Source of the DNA: Shewanella intestini
GTDB lineage: Bacteria > Pseudomonadota > Gammaproteobacteria > Enterobacterales > Shewanellaceae
Assembly: GCF_018221465.1 (NCBI RefSeq)
Contig: NZ_JAAIKR010000010.1
Coordinates: 62,001-126,000 of the forward strand
Length of the DNA stretch: 64,000 nucleotides
Direction of reading: 5' to 3'
Shown here: positions 34,333 to 43,084 of the stretch, piece after piece
Layout: every line of letters begins with the position of its first letter
Numbering within the stretch: position 1 is the stretch's first letter
Notes under the pieces: model-generated
The model's input: only the letters and a program-made list of their open reading frames with translations
The model's database searches: none
What the model was told of the DNA's origin: nothing
Position numbers and translations under genes: made by a program

Positions 34333-36060
34333 ATGAAAAAACTCATATCAATGATATCTATTTTTATCTTTACCGCTTTTTTACCTTTCAATTTAAATGC
34401 CGATTATATCGATAAGTTACTGACTCAAGCTGACAATATTCGCAGTAGCGATCCATCAGAATTTCACAATTTATTGACTAAATTAGCGCAAAAAAAAACC
34501 GAACTAACCCTAGAGCAAAAGGCTTATTACCAATACCTTTATGCTTATAAATTGTCATTTATTGGTGATTTTAAACAAGCCGTTGACGTATATAATGCCA
34601 TTCTCGCTAATCAGCAGCACTCCGCCAGCATCAGATTTCGAACCCACCTTTCACTGGTGAACATTTTTGCTATTGCCAAAAATTGGAATGAGGGCTTAAA
34701 ACACTTATTAATTAGCCAGCAATTATTACCACAGATAAATCAAACTGAATTTAAGCACATGAGTATGCTAATTTCAGCCGTGTTTTATAATCAAATTGGC
34801 CAATACACATTAGGACTGAACTATGCAAAAAAATTACAGGCCGATGTGTCTAAAAGTCGTGAGCAATGTATGGGGAAATATTTAGAAATTGAAGCTAAAT
34901 TTCGCCTAAATGAACTCACGATATCAGATGCAATATTTGATAACGCCATTGCCCTATGTAAAGAAATGAATGAATCCGTCGTCCTTGCTGGGGTTTACAC
35001 CACGAAAGCGAACATATTCATTAATAATACGCATTACGCTGATGCAATAACCTTACTGTCTTCACAGCAATCCTTGGTCGAAGCCACTAAATATCCTCCT
35101 TATATTGCTTACTTTTATAGTTTACTCGCCCAAGCCCATTTTAGCTTAAATCAAACTCAGCAAGCCCAAAACTACGCCTTAAATGCCATTAAATTTACCC
35201 AATCGCTTGGGAGTTCTGAACCCTCGGTCATAGCAAACAAAGTGTTATACCTGATTGCAGAAAAAAATAATGACATGAGCGCGGCACTATCGTATTTCAA
35301 GCAATATGCCGAAGCAGACAAAGCCTATTTAAATGGCATAAAAGCCAAGCATTTAGCTTTCCAGTTAGCCCAGCACCGTGCTTCTGAACAACGTAGCCAT
35401 ATTGAATGGTTAAGCCAACAAAATAATCTCCTGCTGTTAAAACAAAAATTCGATAAAGTTGAAGCTGAAAATAATCAGCTGTTTATCACCTTATTGATTG
35501 TATGTATTACCTTACTATCCGCATTTATTTACCGCAGTAAAACCACCCAAACTAAATTACGTCACCTTGCGCAAAATGATGGATTAACAGGGTTATTTAA
35601 CCGTCGTCATTTTACTCAAGAAGCCAATCGCGCCATCAATAAATGCATTAAAAGTCAGCATCCTGGCAGCTGTATTTTATTTGATTTAGACAAATTCAAA
35701 TCCATTAACGACACCTATGGTCATAAAACCGGTGATTGGGTTCTCAAAAATGTGGCCAATACCTGTAAACCAATAGTCAGAACCGTGGATATTCTTGCAC
35801 GTATTGGGGGAGAGGAGTTTTGCGTATTTTTGCCTAATTGCAGTAAAGCAGATGCATTGGTTATTGCAGAAGAATATCGACACCAATTAAATCAAATTAA
35901 TACTGCAGATACAGGATTTGAATTTACCATTAGTGGCAGTTTTGGTGTCAGTGACTTTACCACCTCAGGGCACTCTTTAGAAAAACTCATTGCCGATGCA
36001 GACAGTGCGATGTATGACGCAAAAACCTCAGGTCGCAATAGGGTGTGTTTATTTAAATAA
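34333..36060 (+). CDS. TPR-repeat diguanylate cyclase (GGDEF), second copy
   Basis: A 575-residue membrane protein of the same design as the one at 17801: signal peptide or TM helix (residues 3-22, ending NLNA), periplasmic TPR-like helices (about 30-340), TM near 385-402 (LFITLLIVCITLLSAFIY), and a cytoplasmic GGDEF domain with GGEEF near residue 493. An I-site RTVD sits five residues upstream. The frame opens at 34312, right after the precursor stop; ATG 34333 gives a cleaner signal. It is probably the last gene of the borosin operon, which may link c-di-GMP signalling to that pathway or be incidental. Confidence 0.88.
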   Translation: MKKLISMISIFIFTAFLPFNLNADYIDKLLTQADNIRSSDPSEFHNLLTKLAQKKTELTLEQKAYYQYLYAYKLSFIGDFKQAVDVYNAILANQQHSASIRFRTHLSLVNIFAIAKNWNEGLKHLLISQQLLPQINQTEFKHMSMLISAVFYNQIGQYTLGLNYAKKLQADVSKSREQCMGKYLEIEAKFRLNELTISDAIFDNAIALCKEMNESVVLAGVYTTKANIFINNTHYADAITLLSSQQSLVEATKYPPYIAYFYSLLAQAHFSLNQTQQAQNYALNAIKFTQSLGSSEPSVIANKVLYLIAEKNNDMSAALSYFKQYAEADKAYLNGIKAKHLAFQLAQHRASEQRSHIEWLSQQNNLLLLKQKFDKVEAENNQLFITLLIVCITLLSAFIYRSKTTQTKLRHLAQNDGLTGLFNRRHFTQEANRAINKCIKSQHPGSCILFDLDKFKSINDTYGHKTGDWVLKNVANTCKPIVRTVDILARIGGEEFCVFLPNCSKADALVIAEEYRHQLNQINTADTGFEFTISGSFGVSDFTTSGHSLEKLIADADSAMYDAKTSGRNRVCLFK

Positions 36061-36252
36061 CTCCTTTTCAAATACATGCCGTTTATACCTGCGTTAGTTA
36101 ACTTGTTTAGATAATTTATCCCATTTGGCAAAAGGCTGAACTTACTTTGCAATACATCATGTTGATGCATAAATGAGTCAGGTCATCGTCAGTCACAAGG
36201 GCAAGGCAGCAATGCCATTATGTAAACACCTTAATTTTATGTAGGAGAATAT

Positions 36253-37026
36253 ATGTCACGTACTATTGGTTATTTCAGTTTTAGCGTTAACTTGTGTTTA
36301 TTGTGCGCATTAATGCTTAATCCAGTCCATGCTGTCGTGCCTAGTTTTGCACATCTTGAGACCCGTGGTTACAGTAAAATTGTTACCCATGCGGATATGG
36401 CTATCATCAACGTAGCCGTTATCAGTGATGCAAAGACTGCGCAACAAGCAAAAACGTTATCCGATAACGCGGTAGCAAGTTTAATCAACAAACTGACTCA
36501 GGCCAAAACCTCAGCAGATAAACGCTCTGCCCCCAAGTCACCTCAAGCAAAAAATACCCAAGCAAAAATAAATATGGCCGACATTCATACGGCTAATTTA
36601 ACCCTGCAACCACAGTATGACAGGCAAAAAAATCAGCCTAGAACCCTTGTCGGATACCAAGCTACTCGTCAAGTCAGTGTCACTGTTCGTCAATTATCGC
36701 AACTCAATGACATCCTTGATAATGCCATTATCAACGGTATCAATCGCATTAACTATATTGAATATCAAACCAGCCAGGCTGTAAAAATTAAGCAGCAAGC
36801 TCGTCAACGTGCCATTAAAGATGCGCAGCAAAAAGCCAAAGATTTAGCCGAAGGTTTTAACACAGAAATACAAGGTGTGTGGAGAATTCGCTACCAAGAC
36901 CATCAAGTACACCCTGTACGCCAACAAATGAGAGCCATGGCATTAGAAGATAGTATTAGTCAAAGTTATCAACAGCATGATGTCACAATAACTGACAACG
37001 TTGATGTGACTTTTCGTCTGAAATAA
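36253..37026 (+). CDS. SIMPL-domain (DUF541) periplasmic protein
   Basis: A 257-residue exported protein with a signal peptide (about residues 1-28, ending VHA) and the SIMPL/YggE-type domain: ETRGYSKIVTHADMAIINVAV at the N-terminal side, LQPQYDRQKNQPRTLVGYQATRQVSV in the middle, and the helix AVKIKQQARQRAIKDAQQKAKDLA toward the end. A Lys/Ala/Ser-rich insert near residues 80-105 interrupts the domain. Some members are linked to oxidative-stress resistance; the molecular role is unknown. GTAGGAG precedes the ATG. Single gene. Confidence 0.85.
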   Translation: MSRTIGYFSFSVNLCLLCALMLNPVHAVVPSFAHLETRGYSKIVTHADMAIINVAVISDAKTAQQAKTLSDNAVASLINKLTQAKTSADKRSAPKSPQAKNTQAKINMADIHTANLTLQPQYDRQKNQPRTLVGYQATRQVSVTVRQLSQLNDILDNAIINGINRINYIEYQTSQAVKIKQQARQRAIKDAQQKAKDLAEGFNTEIQGVWRIRYQDHQVHPVRQQMRAMALEDSISQSYQQHDVTITDNVDVTFRLK

Positions 37027-37079
37027 ACCTAGCCACATTGACTAATGCCTAAATAAGCACAGCTTTTACGGCAATAAAA

Positions 37080-37101
37080 AAGCCACTTTACCGTGGCTTT
37101 C
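37080..37101 (+). terminator. Weak terminator with CTTTCTA repeats
   Basis: AGCCAC...GTGGCT around TTTACC, followed by pyrimidine-rich CTTTCTA repeats instead of a pure T-run. Confidence 0.45.
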
Positions 37102-37185
37102 TACTTTCTACTTTCTACTTTTAGTCGTATCTATTCATAAAAATAAAGCATCTGCTCGCAATAGCGACGTTTTACTAAAAGCAAA

Positions 37186-38007
37186 CTATTTAGCGGTTTT
37201 AGTAGGTAATAGCGCTTTAATAAACAGTATCACGCCAACAATCAAAAACGGAATACTCAATGCCTGACCGGTCGTAATAAACTGCTCATGGTAGGCTGTT
37301 TGACTCACCTTAACTGACTCAATAGCCCAACGCGCACTAAAGATAAACAATAAGAATAAACCAAATATACCACCATGTTTTTGTTTTAATTGTGTATTGC
37401 GATAAATCGCATACAAGACCACAAAGCTAATCAGGTAAGCCATCGCTTCATAAAGCTGTGCGGGATGACGGGCAATATTATCGACACGCGCAAACACAAT
37501 CCCCCATGGTTTATCCGTCGGATTCCCCAGAATTTCTGAGTTAGCAAAGTTAGCAATCCGCACAAAAAAGCCAAAAATGGCTGTAGCTATTGCTAATCTA
37601 TCCAACAAGAATAAAAATGCTAATTTGGTCTTTGTGTGGTAATAAAACAGCGCTAAAATCGCACCTAAACCACCGCCATGACTGGCTAATCCCCCCTCCC
37701 ATATGTATAGAATTTTAAGCGGATGACTGAGGTAAAACTCAGGATCATAGAAAAAGCAATGCGCTAACCGTGCACCAACTATAATGCCAACCACACAATA
37801 CATTAATAAATCATCTAACGATTCAACCGGTAAACCTTCACGCTTATAAATATGCTTCATCACTAAAAAACCACAGCTAATGGCTGTGGCAAAAAGCACA
37901 CCGTACCAATGCACCATAACCGGACCTAAACTGAATAAGATCGGGTCAAAATTCCACACAAAATGTTCCAAAAGGGTATCTCCAAAAAACGTAATCGCAG
38001 CAATCAT
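37186..38007 (-). CDS. lgt: Prolipoprotein diacylglyceryl transferase, Bacteroidetes-like
   Basis: An inner-membrane enzyme that transfers diacylglycerol to the lipobox cysteine of preprolipoproteins. It has 273 residues and about seven TM segments. The Lgt signature HGGGLGA lies in YIWEGGLASHGGGLGAILAL, and the conserved Arg/Asn region reads FFVRIANFANSEILGNPTDKPWG, then HPAQLYEA. The overall wording, with VWNFDPILFSLG at the N terminus and WEGGLASHGG, resembles Bacteroidetes Lgt proteins more than the usual gammaproteobacterial one. The gene lacks its usual neighbour thyA, so it may be an acquired second copy. That needs a phylogeny. Confidence 0.9.
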   Translation of the reverse strand: MIAAITFFGDTLLEHFVWNFDPILFSLGPVMVHWYGVLFATAISCGFLVMKHIYKREGLPVESLDDLLMYCVVGIIVGARLAHCFFYDPEFYLSHPLKILYIWEGGLASHGGGLGAILALFYYHTKTKLAFLFLLDRLAIATAIFGFFVRIANFANSEILGNPTDKPWGIVFARVDNIARHPAQLYEAMAYLISFVVLYAIYRNTQLKQKHGGIFGLFLLFIFSARWAIESVKVSQTAYHEQFITTGQALSIPFLIVGVILFIKALLPTKTAK

Positions 38008-38197
38008 ATCCAGTTATGCGCCATAATTCGAGTTAACATTATTTGAAACGCTTCCACAATCATCATTTAACGACAAAAAAGCCATAATGACGCCCCCATT
38101 AGCCAGGAAATAGCGTAAAATTATTGCCTGCGGGCAAAGCAATTAAGATGACCCTACACCTGCCAAACCTAATTCAGTGGATTAAAAACAAATACCC

Positions 38198-39037
38198 ATG
38201 AGCTTTGAAAAAATACAATGCCACATTAAAGTGACTAGCATCGACGTTGATGCCGTAACCTTATTGGCGCAAGAAACGGGTTTATCAAAACAAAAAATCA
38301 AAATAGCCATGCAAAAAGGCGCGGTTTGGCTCACACAAGGTAAGCAAACCTTACGTTTACGTCGTGCAAAAAAAGCCTTAAAAATAGGCAATGAACTTGA
38401 CCTGTACTACAACCAACAAGTCTTAGATGAAGCCGTAACACCTGCTGAAATGTTATTTGACGAAGGTGAATACAGCTTGTGGTACAAACCTTATGGCATG
38501 CGAAGCCAAGGATCAAAATGGAGTGACCACACGACCATCGACCGCTATGTCGCACTTAATTGTCAACCTCAGCGCAGCGCTTATTTAATTCATCGTCTTG
38601 ATAGAGCGGCAACGGGATTGATGTTGATTGGCCATACCAAAAATGCCACTCGCGCTATCGCCAATATGTTTGAAACGCGAAACTTAACTAAGTATTACCA
38701 AGTGATCGTTCACGGCAAGTTTCCAACAGGTACCGTGAGCATAAATACTGATGTCGATAACAAACCCGCGTTGTCACATGCCACACTTATTGAGTATCAA
38801 GCCCAGTTAAATCAATCATTAGTTTCAGTAAAAATAGAAAGCGGCCGTAAACATCAAATACGTATCCATATGGCAAGTTTAGGCTACAGTGTGGTGGGAG
38901 ATAGATTACATGGCAAAGCCGATGAGCAAAGCCCCAACTTAAAACTCACTAGTTGTTATTTTGAATTTACTTGCCCATTAACTCACAGCGTAAAAGTATT
39001 TGAGTTACCCCAACATTTACAACCCAGTTTTGAATAA
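38198..39037 (+). CDS. RluA-family RNA pseudouridine synthase
   Basis: A 279-residue enzyme. The N-terminal part looks like a diverged S4 domain (VTLLAQETGLSKQKIKIAMQ) and the catalytic RluA motif is HRLDRAATGLM (catalytic Asp), followed by SGRKHQIRIHMASLGYSVVGD. The target RNA position cannot be assigned from sequence; RluC/RluD length and leader regions do not fit. Divergent from lgt with a 190-base gap. Single gene. Confidence 0.88.
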   Translation: MSFEKIQCHIKVTSIDVDAVTLLAQETGLSKQKIKIAMQKGAVWLTQGKQTLRLRRAKKALKIGNELDLYYNQQVLDEAVTPAEMLFDEGEYSLWYKPYGMRSQGSKWSDHTTIDRYVALNCQPQRSAYLIHRLDRAATGLMLIGHTKNATRAIANMFETRNLTKYYQVIVHGKFPTGTVSINTDVDNKPALSHATLIEYQAQLNQSLVSVKIESGRKHQIRIHMASLGYSVVGDRLHGKADEQSPNLKLTSCYFEFTCPLTHSVKVFELPQHLQPSFE

Positions 39038-39173
39038 TGCCACCTGAGGCTTAACTAAGATGGCGGTAACGAATATCAATCAGCAGAAGCTAAATAATAA
39101 ATAAATTACTCCGCTTTGCTGTTATATTTTGTCATAGCAATGATTTTTAAAACATTTACCTGAGAGATTGATT

Positions 39174-39971
39174 ATGCCAAACGTTAAACAGTCATTGATT
39201 GATGCGTTAACTTATTTATTGTTACCACTAACACTATTGTCGTCATTGGCATCGGCTGCTGAAAACGTGACCGTGAATTACCCTAATAATATTGAAATGA
39301 TTGCCGTAAATGGCAAATTAACTGATGAACCGCAATCGGTTTCAGTGCGCTTTAGTGCCAACACACTTAAACCGATACAGCTCGCCTTTCGACTGAATAC
39401 CTCTTATAACGAGCGCGGCAATCGATCGCAATTTACCTCTAATTTACTGATCGCGACTTTTACGCCAGCTCATGCCGGCCAATATCAATTAAGCGTTGCT
39501 CACGTGCGCTCGTCCAAAACCCAAAAACAATTTAATCAAGCGCCCCAAATAACCCTAAAAGATGATCAAGGTAATAACCTTGCCCTCAAGAGTCATCAAT
39601 TAAGTAAAAACGGTTTTCAAATAGGCCGTGATTTTGATGCTGAAATAGCAACATTTAACCGCAGTAATCATGCCGCAGCCGTACTTGATTTTGCGAGTAT
39701 GGCGATGAACAACATGCCAACCAATCAAGCTATGCCTCAAACACACACAGGGACAACCAATGCTAACGTAGCAGGAGCAGCCACATCATCAAGACTCATC
39801 TCGCCTGTCGTTGGGATGTCAGTTATCACTCCACCAGGGAAACAGCCTACGCCGACACCTAACATTAAAACCACCGCTCAAGATCAGGCTGAAATTCTTC
39901 ACATGCTCAATTATTGGTACAATCAGGCAAACCGAGAAACCAAGGCGACATTTAAACAACAAATTAACTAG
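39174..39971 (+). CDS. DUF2057-type secreted protein
   Basis: A 265-residue exported protein with a signal peptide (about residues 1-27, ending ASA). The early mature part VTVNYPNNIEMIAVNGK and QPIQLAFRLNTSYNERGNRSQFTSNLLIATF-like segments fit the DUF2057/YccT family. The second half has a Met/Thr/Pro-rich linker and a C-terminal helix. Some relatives are implicated in envelope or biofilm traits; the function is not established. ATG 39174 was chosen over TTG 39168. Confidence 0.75.
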   Translation: MPNVKQSLIDALTYLLLPLTLLSSLASAAENVTVNYPNNIEMIAVNGKLTDEPQSVSVRFSANTLKPIQLAFRLNTSYNERGNRSQFTSNLLIATFTPAHAGQYQLSVAHVRSSKTQKQFNQAPQITLKDDQGNNLALKSHQLSKNGFQIGRDFDAEIATFNRSNHAAAVLDFASMAMNNMPTNQAMPQTHTGTTNANVAGAATSSRLISPVVGMSVITPPGKQPTPTPNIKTTAQDQAEILHMLNYWYNQANRETKATFKQQIN

Positions 39972-40235
39972 CTAATATTTTTCATGCAGGCAATACAACA
40001 GCAAATATTGGGTTAACGCATCATTGCTAGGTAATAACTAACCGGATTTCAAACGCTGTAGCAGACAATAGATAGGTTTACTTTGATAGCGGCTTTATTG
40101 GAAACCTATTGTCGTTAGACAGCGGTTTAAAAGTAGCGACAAAAACCAAGCACAAGGATTAAAATGAAGCAGTAAGCCTGCTTTTAAAGGCCGTTAATGA
40201 TTGGATAAACGGCCTATAGTAAAGAAACTGAACGC

Positions 40236-40622
40236 TTATTTGTTGTCAATTTCTGCCAGCGGTGTAATCGTAATTCGCTCTTGATTCGATAATCTAATTT
40301 GGACACCATCAACCGTTGTAATACGCTGCATCTCAATGTCTTTTTTTCGAACTTGATAAGTTTGGGTCTTTTGTTCAAGTGGCGAGGTTATTGTAACATT
40401 AACGATAATATTGTCTTGATACCAACCCCAGCCCCAATAAGCCACCGTCGCCGATAACGACAATAAAATTAAACAGTAAATGCTCAATTTAGCCCCAGAA
40501 AAGCGACCTTCATTAGCTAATTCATACTTGGTTGTTACCTGTTGCTGTTTTTTACGCCCATGACGTAAATACGTCATCGCTCCAACTATCACCAATATCG
40601 TAATTAAAAGTTTGGTCAGCAC
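40236..40622 (-). CDS. Small two-TM membrane protein of unknown function
   Basis: A 128-residue protein with a TM helix at residues 1-19, a basic loop, a second TM (about 46-66, LSIYCLILLSLSATVAYWGW) and a C-terminal soluble part of about 60 residues rich in beta-type sequence (VNVTITSPLEQKTQTYQV). The C-terminal part should be periplasmic. No family recognised. Confidence 0.65.
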   Translation of the reverse strand: MLTKLLITILVIVGAMTYLRHGRKKQQQVTTKYELANEGRFSGAKLSIYCLILLSLSATVAYWGWGWYQDNIIVNVTITSPLEQKTQTYQVRKKDIEMQRITTVDGVQIRLSNQERITITPLAEIDNK

Positions 40623-41025
40623 AGTGATACCCTAAAAAGACAAAAAAACAGTGTAACCTGAATTGCAGTTAAATACTGTTATCCATCACAAACTTGTGTC
40701 GTTAAACAATTCAATTTGCATGGCAGTGTTTGACGCCTGTTTATCTGCACTTTTGAGTGGGTCTCGTTAACTTTTTCAGTAATTAAAAAGCAGCACTCAG
40801 TGAGTGTTCCTGAGCGATGAAAATAGCAACGTCTAACCCAGCTAATACTTTTCAATCCAACCATGCAAAAAACCTGTCTTAGATTATTATTTAACAAGTG
40901 AGTCATTAAGCCAAAATTAACTTGAAAATCAATGCCTGAAAAAGGTAACGTCCTGTTACAGGTTGACTCTTTGTGGCATTTACCTCCATTCACCTCACAT
41001 GTACGCACTTAAATAAGGGAACATT
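40623..41025. other. Gene-free stretch upstream of the K+/H+ antiporter
   Basis: About 400 bases. A 109-codon minus-strand frame is present but has Cys-rich random composition and no start signal, so it is not called. AAGGGA at about 41014-41019 is the antiporter ribosome-binding site. Confidence 0.35.
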
Positions 41026-42882
41026 ATGTTAGAAATGGCGGTCATTTACCTCGCAGCGGCGTTAATTGCCGTGCCATTAGCAAAGCGATTAGGCCTAGGT
41101 TCAGTATTAGGTTATTTATTAGCAGGTATACTCATCGGCCCTTTTTTACTTGGCCTAGTCGGCGATCAAACTGACATCATGCATTTTGCCGAGTTTGGCG
41201 TGGTCATGATGCTATTTTTGGTGGGACTAGAATTGCAACCCTCACGGTTATGGAAACTACGTCATTCCATTATTGGATTAGGTGGATTACAAGTCGCATT
41301 AACCAGCATAATATGCTTCGCTATTGGGTTATTTTTATTCGAACTAAAATGGCAAACTGCACTTGCTATTGGCTTAATGTTATCGCTGTCATCCACAGCA
41401 ATCGTGTTGCAAACACTCACTGAAAAAGGCTGGATAAAACAAGAAGCCGGACAAAATAGTTTTTCGGTGTTGTTATTTCAAGATATCGCCGTCATCCCTA
41501 TTTTAGCGCTAATGCCGTTACTGGCTTTTGTTGATATATCGGCCTCAAGCCATAACCACAGTGCCAGTTTGGTTGCCCACTTCCCCGCTTACATACAAGC
41601 CATTATTTCGTTAACAGCCATTTCAGGTATTTACTTTGTCGGTAAATACATCAGTGCGCCATTATTTCGTTTTATTGCTGAAACTCAATTGCGTGAGCTC
41701 TTCACCGTTGTGGCGTTATTCTTAGTCATTGCCATTGCAGTGGTAATGCAAAAGGTAGGGTTATCTCCCGCTTTAGGTACATTCCTCGCAGGTGTTGTCT
41801 TGGCAGAAAGCGAATTTAGACATGAACTAGAAGCTGATATTGAACCTTTTAAAGGTTTATTGTTAGGGTTGTTTTTTATGACAGTGGGGGCGTCGGTCGA
41901 CTTCCCATTATTAATGGATAAATTGTTATTAGTGCTTGGCTTAGTGCTTGGCTTAATTATCATTAAAGCCTTGGTACTGTTTAGTTTAGCTCAGCTATTT
42001 AACATGCGCGCTCGTCAAAAATGGTTATTTACTCTCGCACTTGCGCAAGGGGGGGAGTTCGCTTTTGTTTTATTATCATTGACCTCTGCAATGCATATCC
42101 TATCGCCAGAACAAAATAGCTTAATGACCTTAGTTGTGGCCATTTCTATGTTACTTGCCCCTATCTTGTTAACGGCCTACGAAAAAGTCATCGACCGCAA
42201 AACTGAAACAAAAGCCGAATTTGATAGCCCGCATGAAATAGAAGCGACTAAAAATGTCATTGTGGCAGGCTATGGACGATTCGGACAAATCATCGGCCGC
42301 TTTATGCAATCACAAGGTTATCACCTTTCTATTTTGGACCACAGCCCAAGCCAAATTGAATTATTACGTCGTTTTGGTAATCCGGTATTTTATGGCGATG
42401 CCGCTCGTCATGATCTACTTGAAGCGGCAGGTGCAAGCCAAGCCCAAATGTTGGTCATTGCCATTGACGATCCAGATAAAATTCTAGATATCATTCATAT
42501 TGCCCAAAAGTACTACCCTAACCTGACCATCGTAGCCCGTGCCGTTGACCGTCGTCACGCCTATAAGCTCATCAATCTTGGAGTAACAGCATTTAAACGT
42601 GAAACATTCGACTCCGCATTAAGCCTTGGTATCCAAGCGCTGACGTTACTGGGCAACACCAGTGAGCAAGCTGAACGTGCAGGTAAGTTATTTGCTGAAC
42701 ATGACAATGAGTCTTTGGCTATTTTGGCAGATGTATGGGGAGATGATCACAGTTATGGTGTGGCAATTAAACAACGCCTTGAAGATTTAAAACAGGTACT
42801 TGATCAAGACAATAAAGAACAAAATAAACTTAATACCTGCAACGGTGAAGATTGCCAAGATGCCAGCCATTATCATGGTTAA
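41026..42882 (+). CDS. CPA2-family K+/H+ antiporter (KefB/KefC-like)
   Basis: A 618-residue inner-membrane protein. The N-terminal about 385 residues form a 12-13 TM Na+/H+-exchanger domain with characteristic GYLLAGILIGP, EFGVVMMLFLVGLEL and LFQDIAVIPIL. A C-terminal RCK/TrkA-N domain with the Rossmann motif VAGYGRFGQIIGRFM starts near residue 409. Such proteins extrude K+ in exchange for H+, gated by glutathione adducts in KefB/C. No KefF/KefG ancillary gene is adjacent. The regulatory C-terminal stretch ends with DQDNKEQNKL.... ATG 41026 follows AAGGGA. Confidence 0.92.
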   Translation: MLEMAVIYLAAALIAVPLAKRLGLGSVLGYLLAGILIGPFLLGLVGDQTDIMHFAEFGVVMMLFLVGLELQPSRLWKLRHSIIGLGGLQVALTSIICFAIGLFLFELKWQTALAIGLMLSLSSTAIVLQTLTEKGWIKQEAGQNSFSVLLFQDIAVIPILALMPLLAFVDISASSHNHSASLVAHFPAYIQAIISLTAISGIYFVGKYISAPLFRFIAETQLRELFTVVALFLVIAIAVVMQKVGLSPALGTFLAGVVLAESEFRHELEADIEPFKGLLLGLFFMTVGASVDFPLLMDKLLLVLGLVLGLIIIKALVLFSLAQLFNMRARQKWLFTLALAQGGEFAFVLLSLTSAMHILSPEQNSLMTLVVAISMLLAPILLTAYEKVIDRKTETKAEFDSPHEIEATKNVIVAGYGRFGQIIGRFMQSQGYHLSILDHSPSQIELLRRFGNPVFYGDAARHDLLEAAGASQAQMLVIAIDDPDKILDIIHIAQKYYPNLTIVARAVDRRHAYKLINLGVTAFKRETFDSALSLGIQALTLLGNTSEQAERAGKLFAEHDNESLAILADVWGDDHSYGVAIKQRLEDLKQVLDQDNKEQNKLNTCNGEDCQDASHYHG

Positions 42883-43024
42883 TCAAACGAGCACTCATCT
42901 ATTATTATTAAGAAACATTTGCTCACAATTAACCATAAAGACTGAAGACGATAGTCAAAGAGTTAACCCATTAGCTACAAATGGTTTCAAAGCTAACTTC
43001 AATTTAGTGTTATAAAAACACCTA

Positions 43025-43060
43025 AAAAAGGGCAAGTGAACTGTGTTCACTTGCCCTTTT
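43025..43060. terminator. Terminator shared by antiporter and RND operon
   Basis: AAAAGGGCAAGTGAAC pairs perfectly with GTTCACTTGCCCTTTT around TGT. Flanking A/T runs allow use in both directions between the convergent genes. Confidence 0.85.
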
Positions 43061-43084
43061 AAAAGCCATTTTGTGAAAACGCGT

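Noticed and set aside
40679-41008. 109-codon minus-strand frame upstream of the antiporter
   Set aside because: Cys-rich random-looking sequence, no ribosome-binding site, no recognisable domain.
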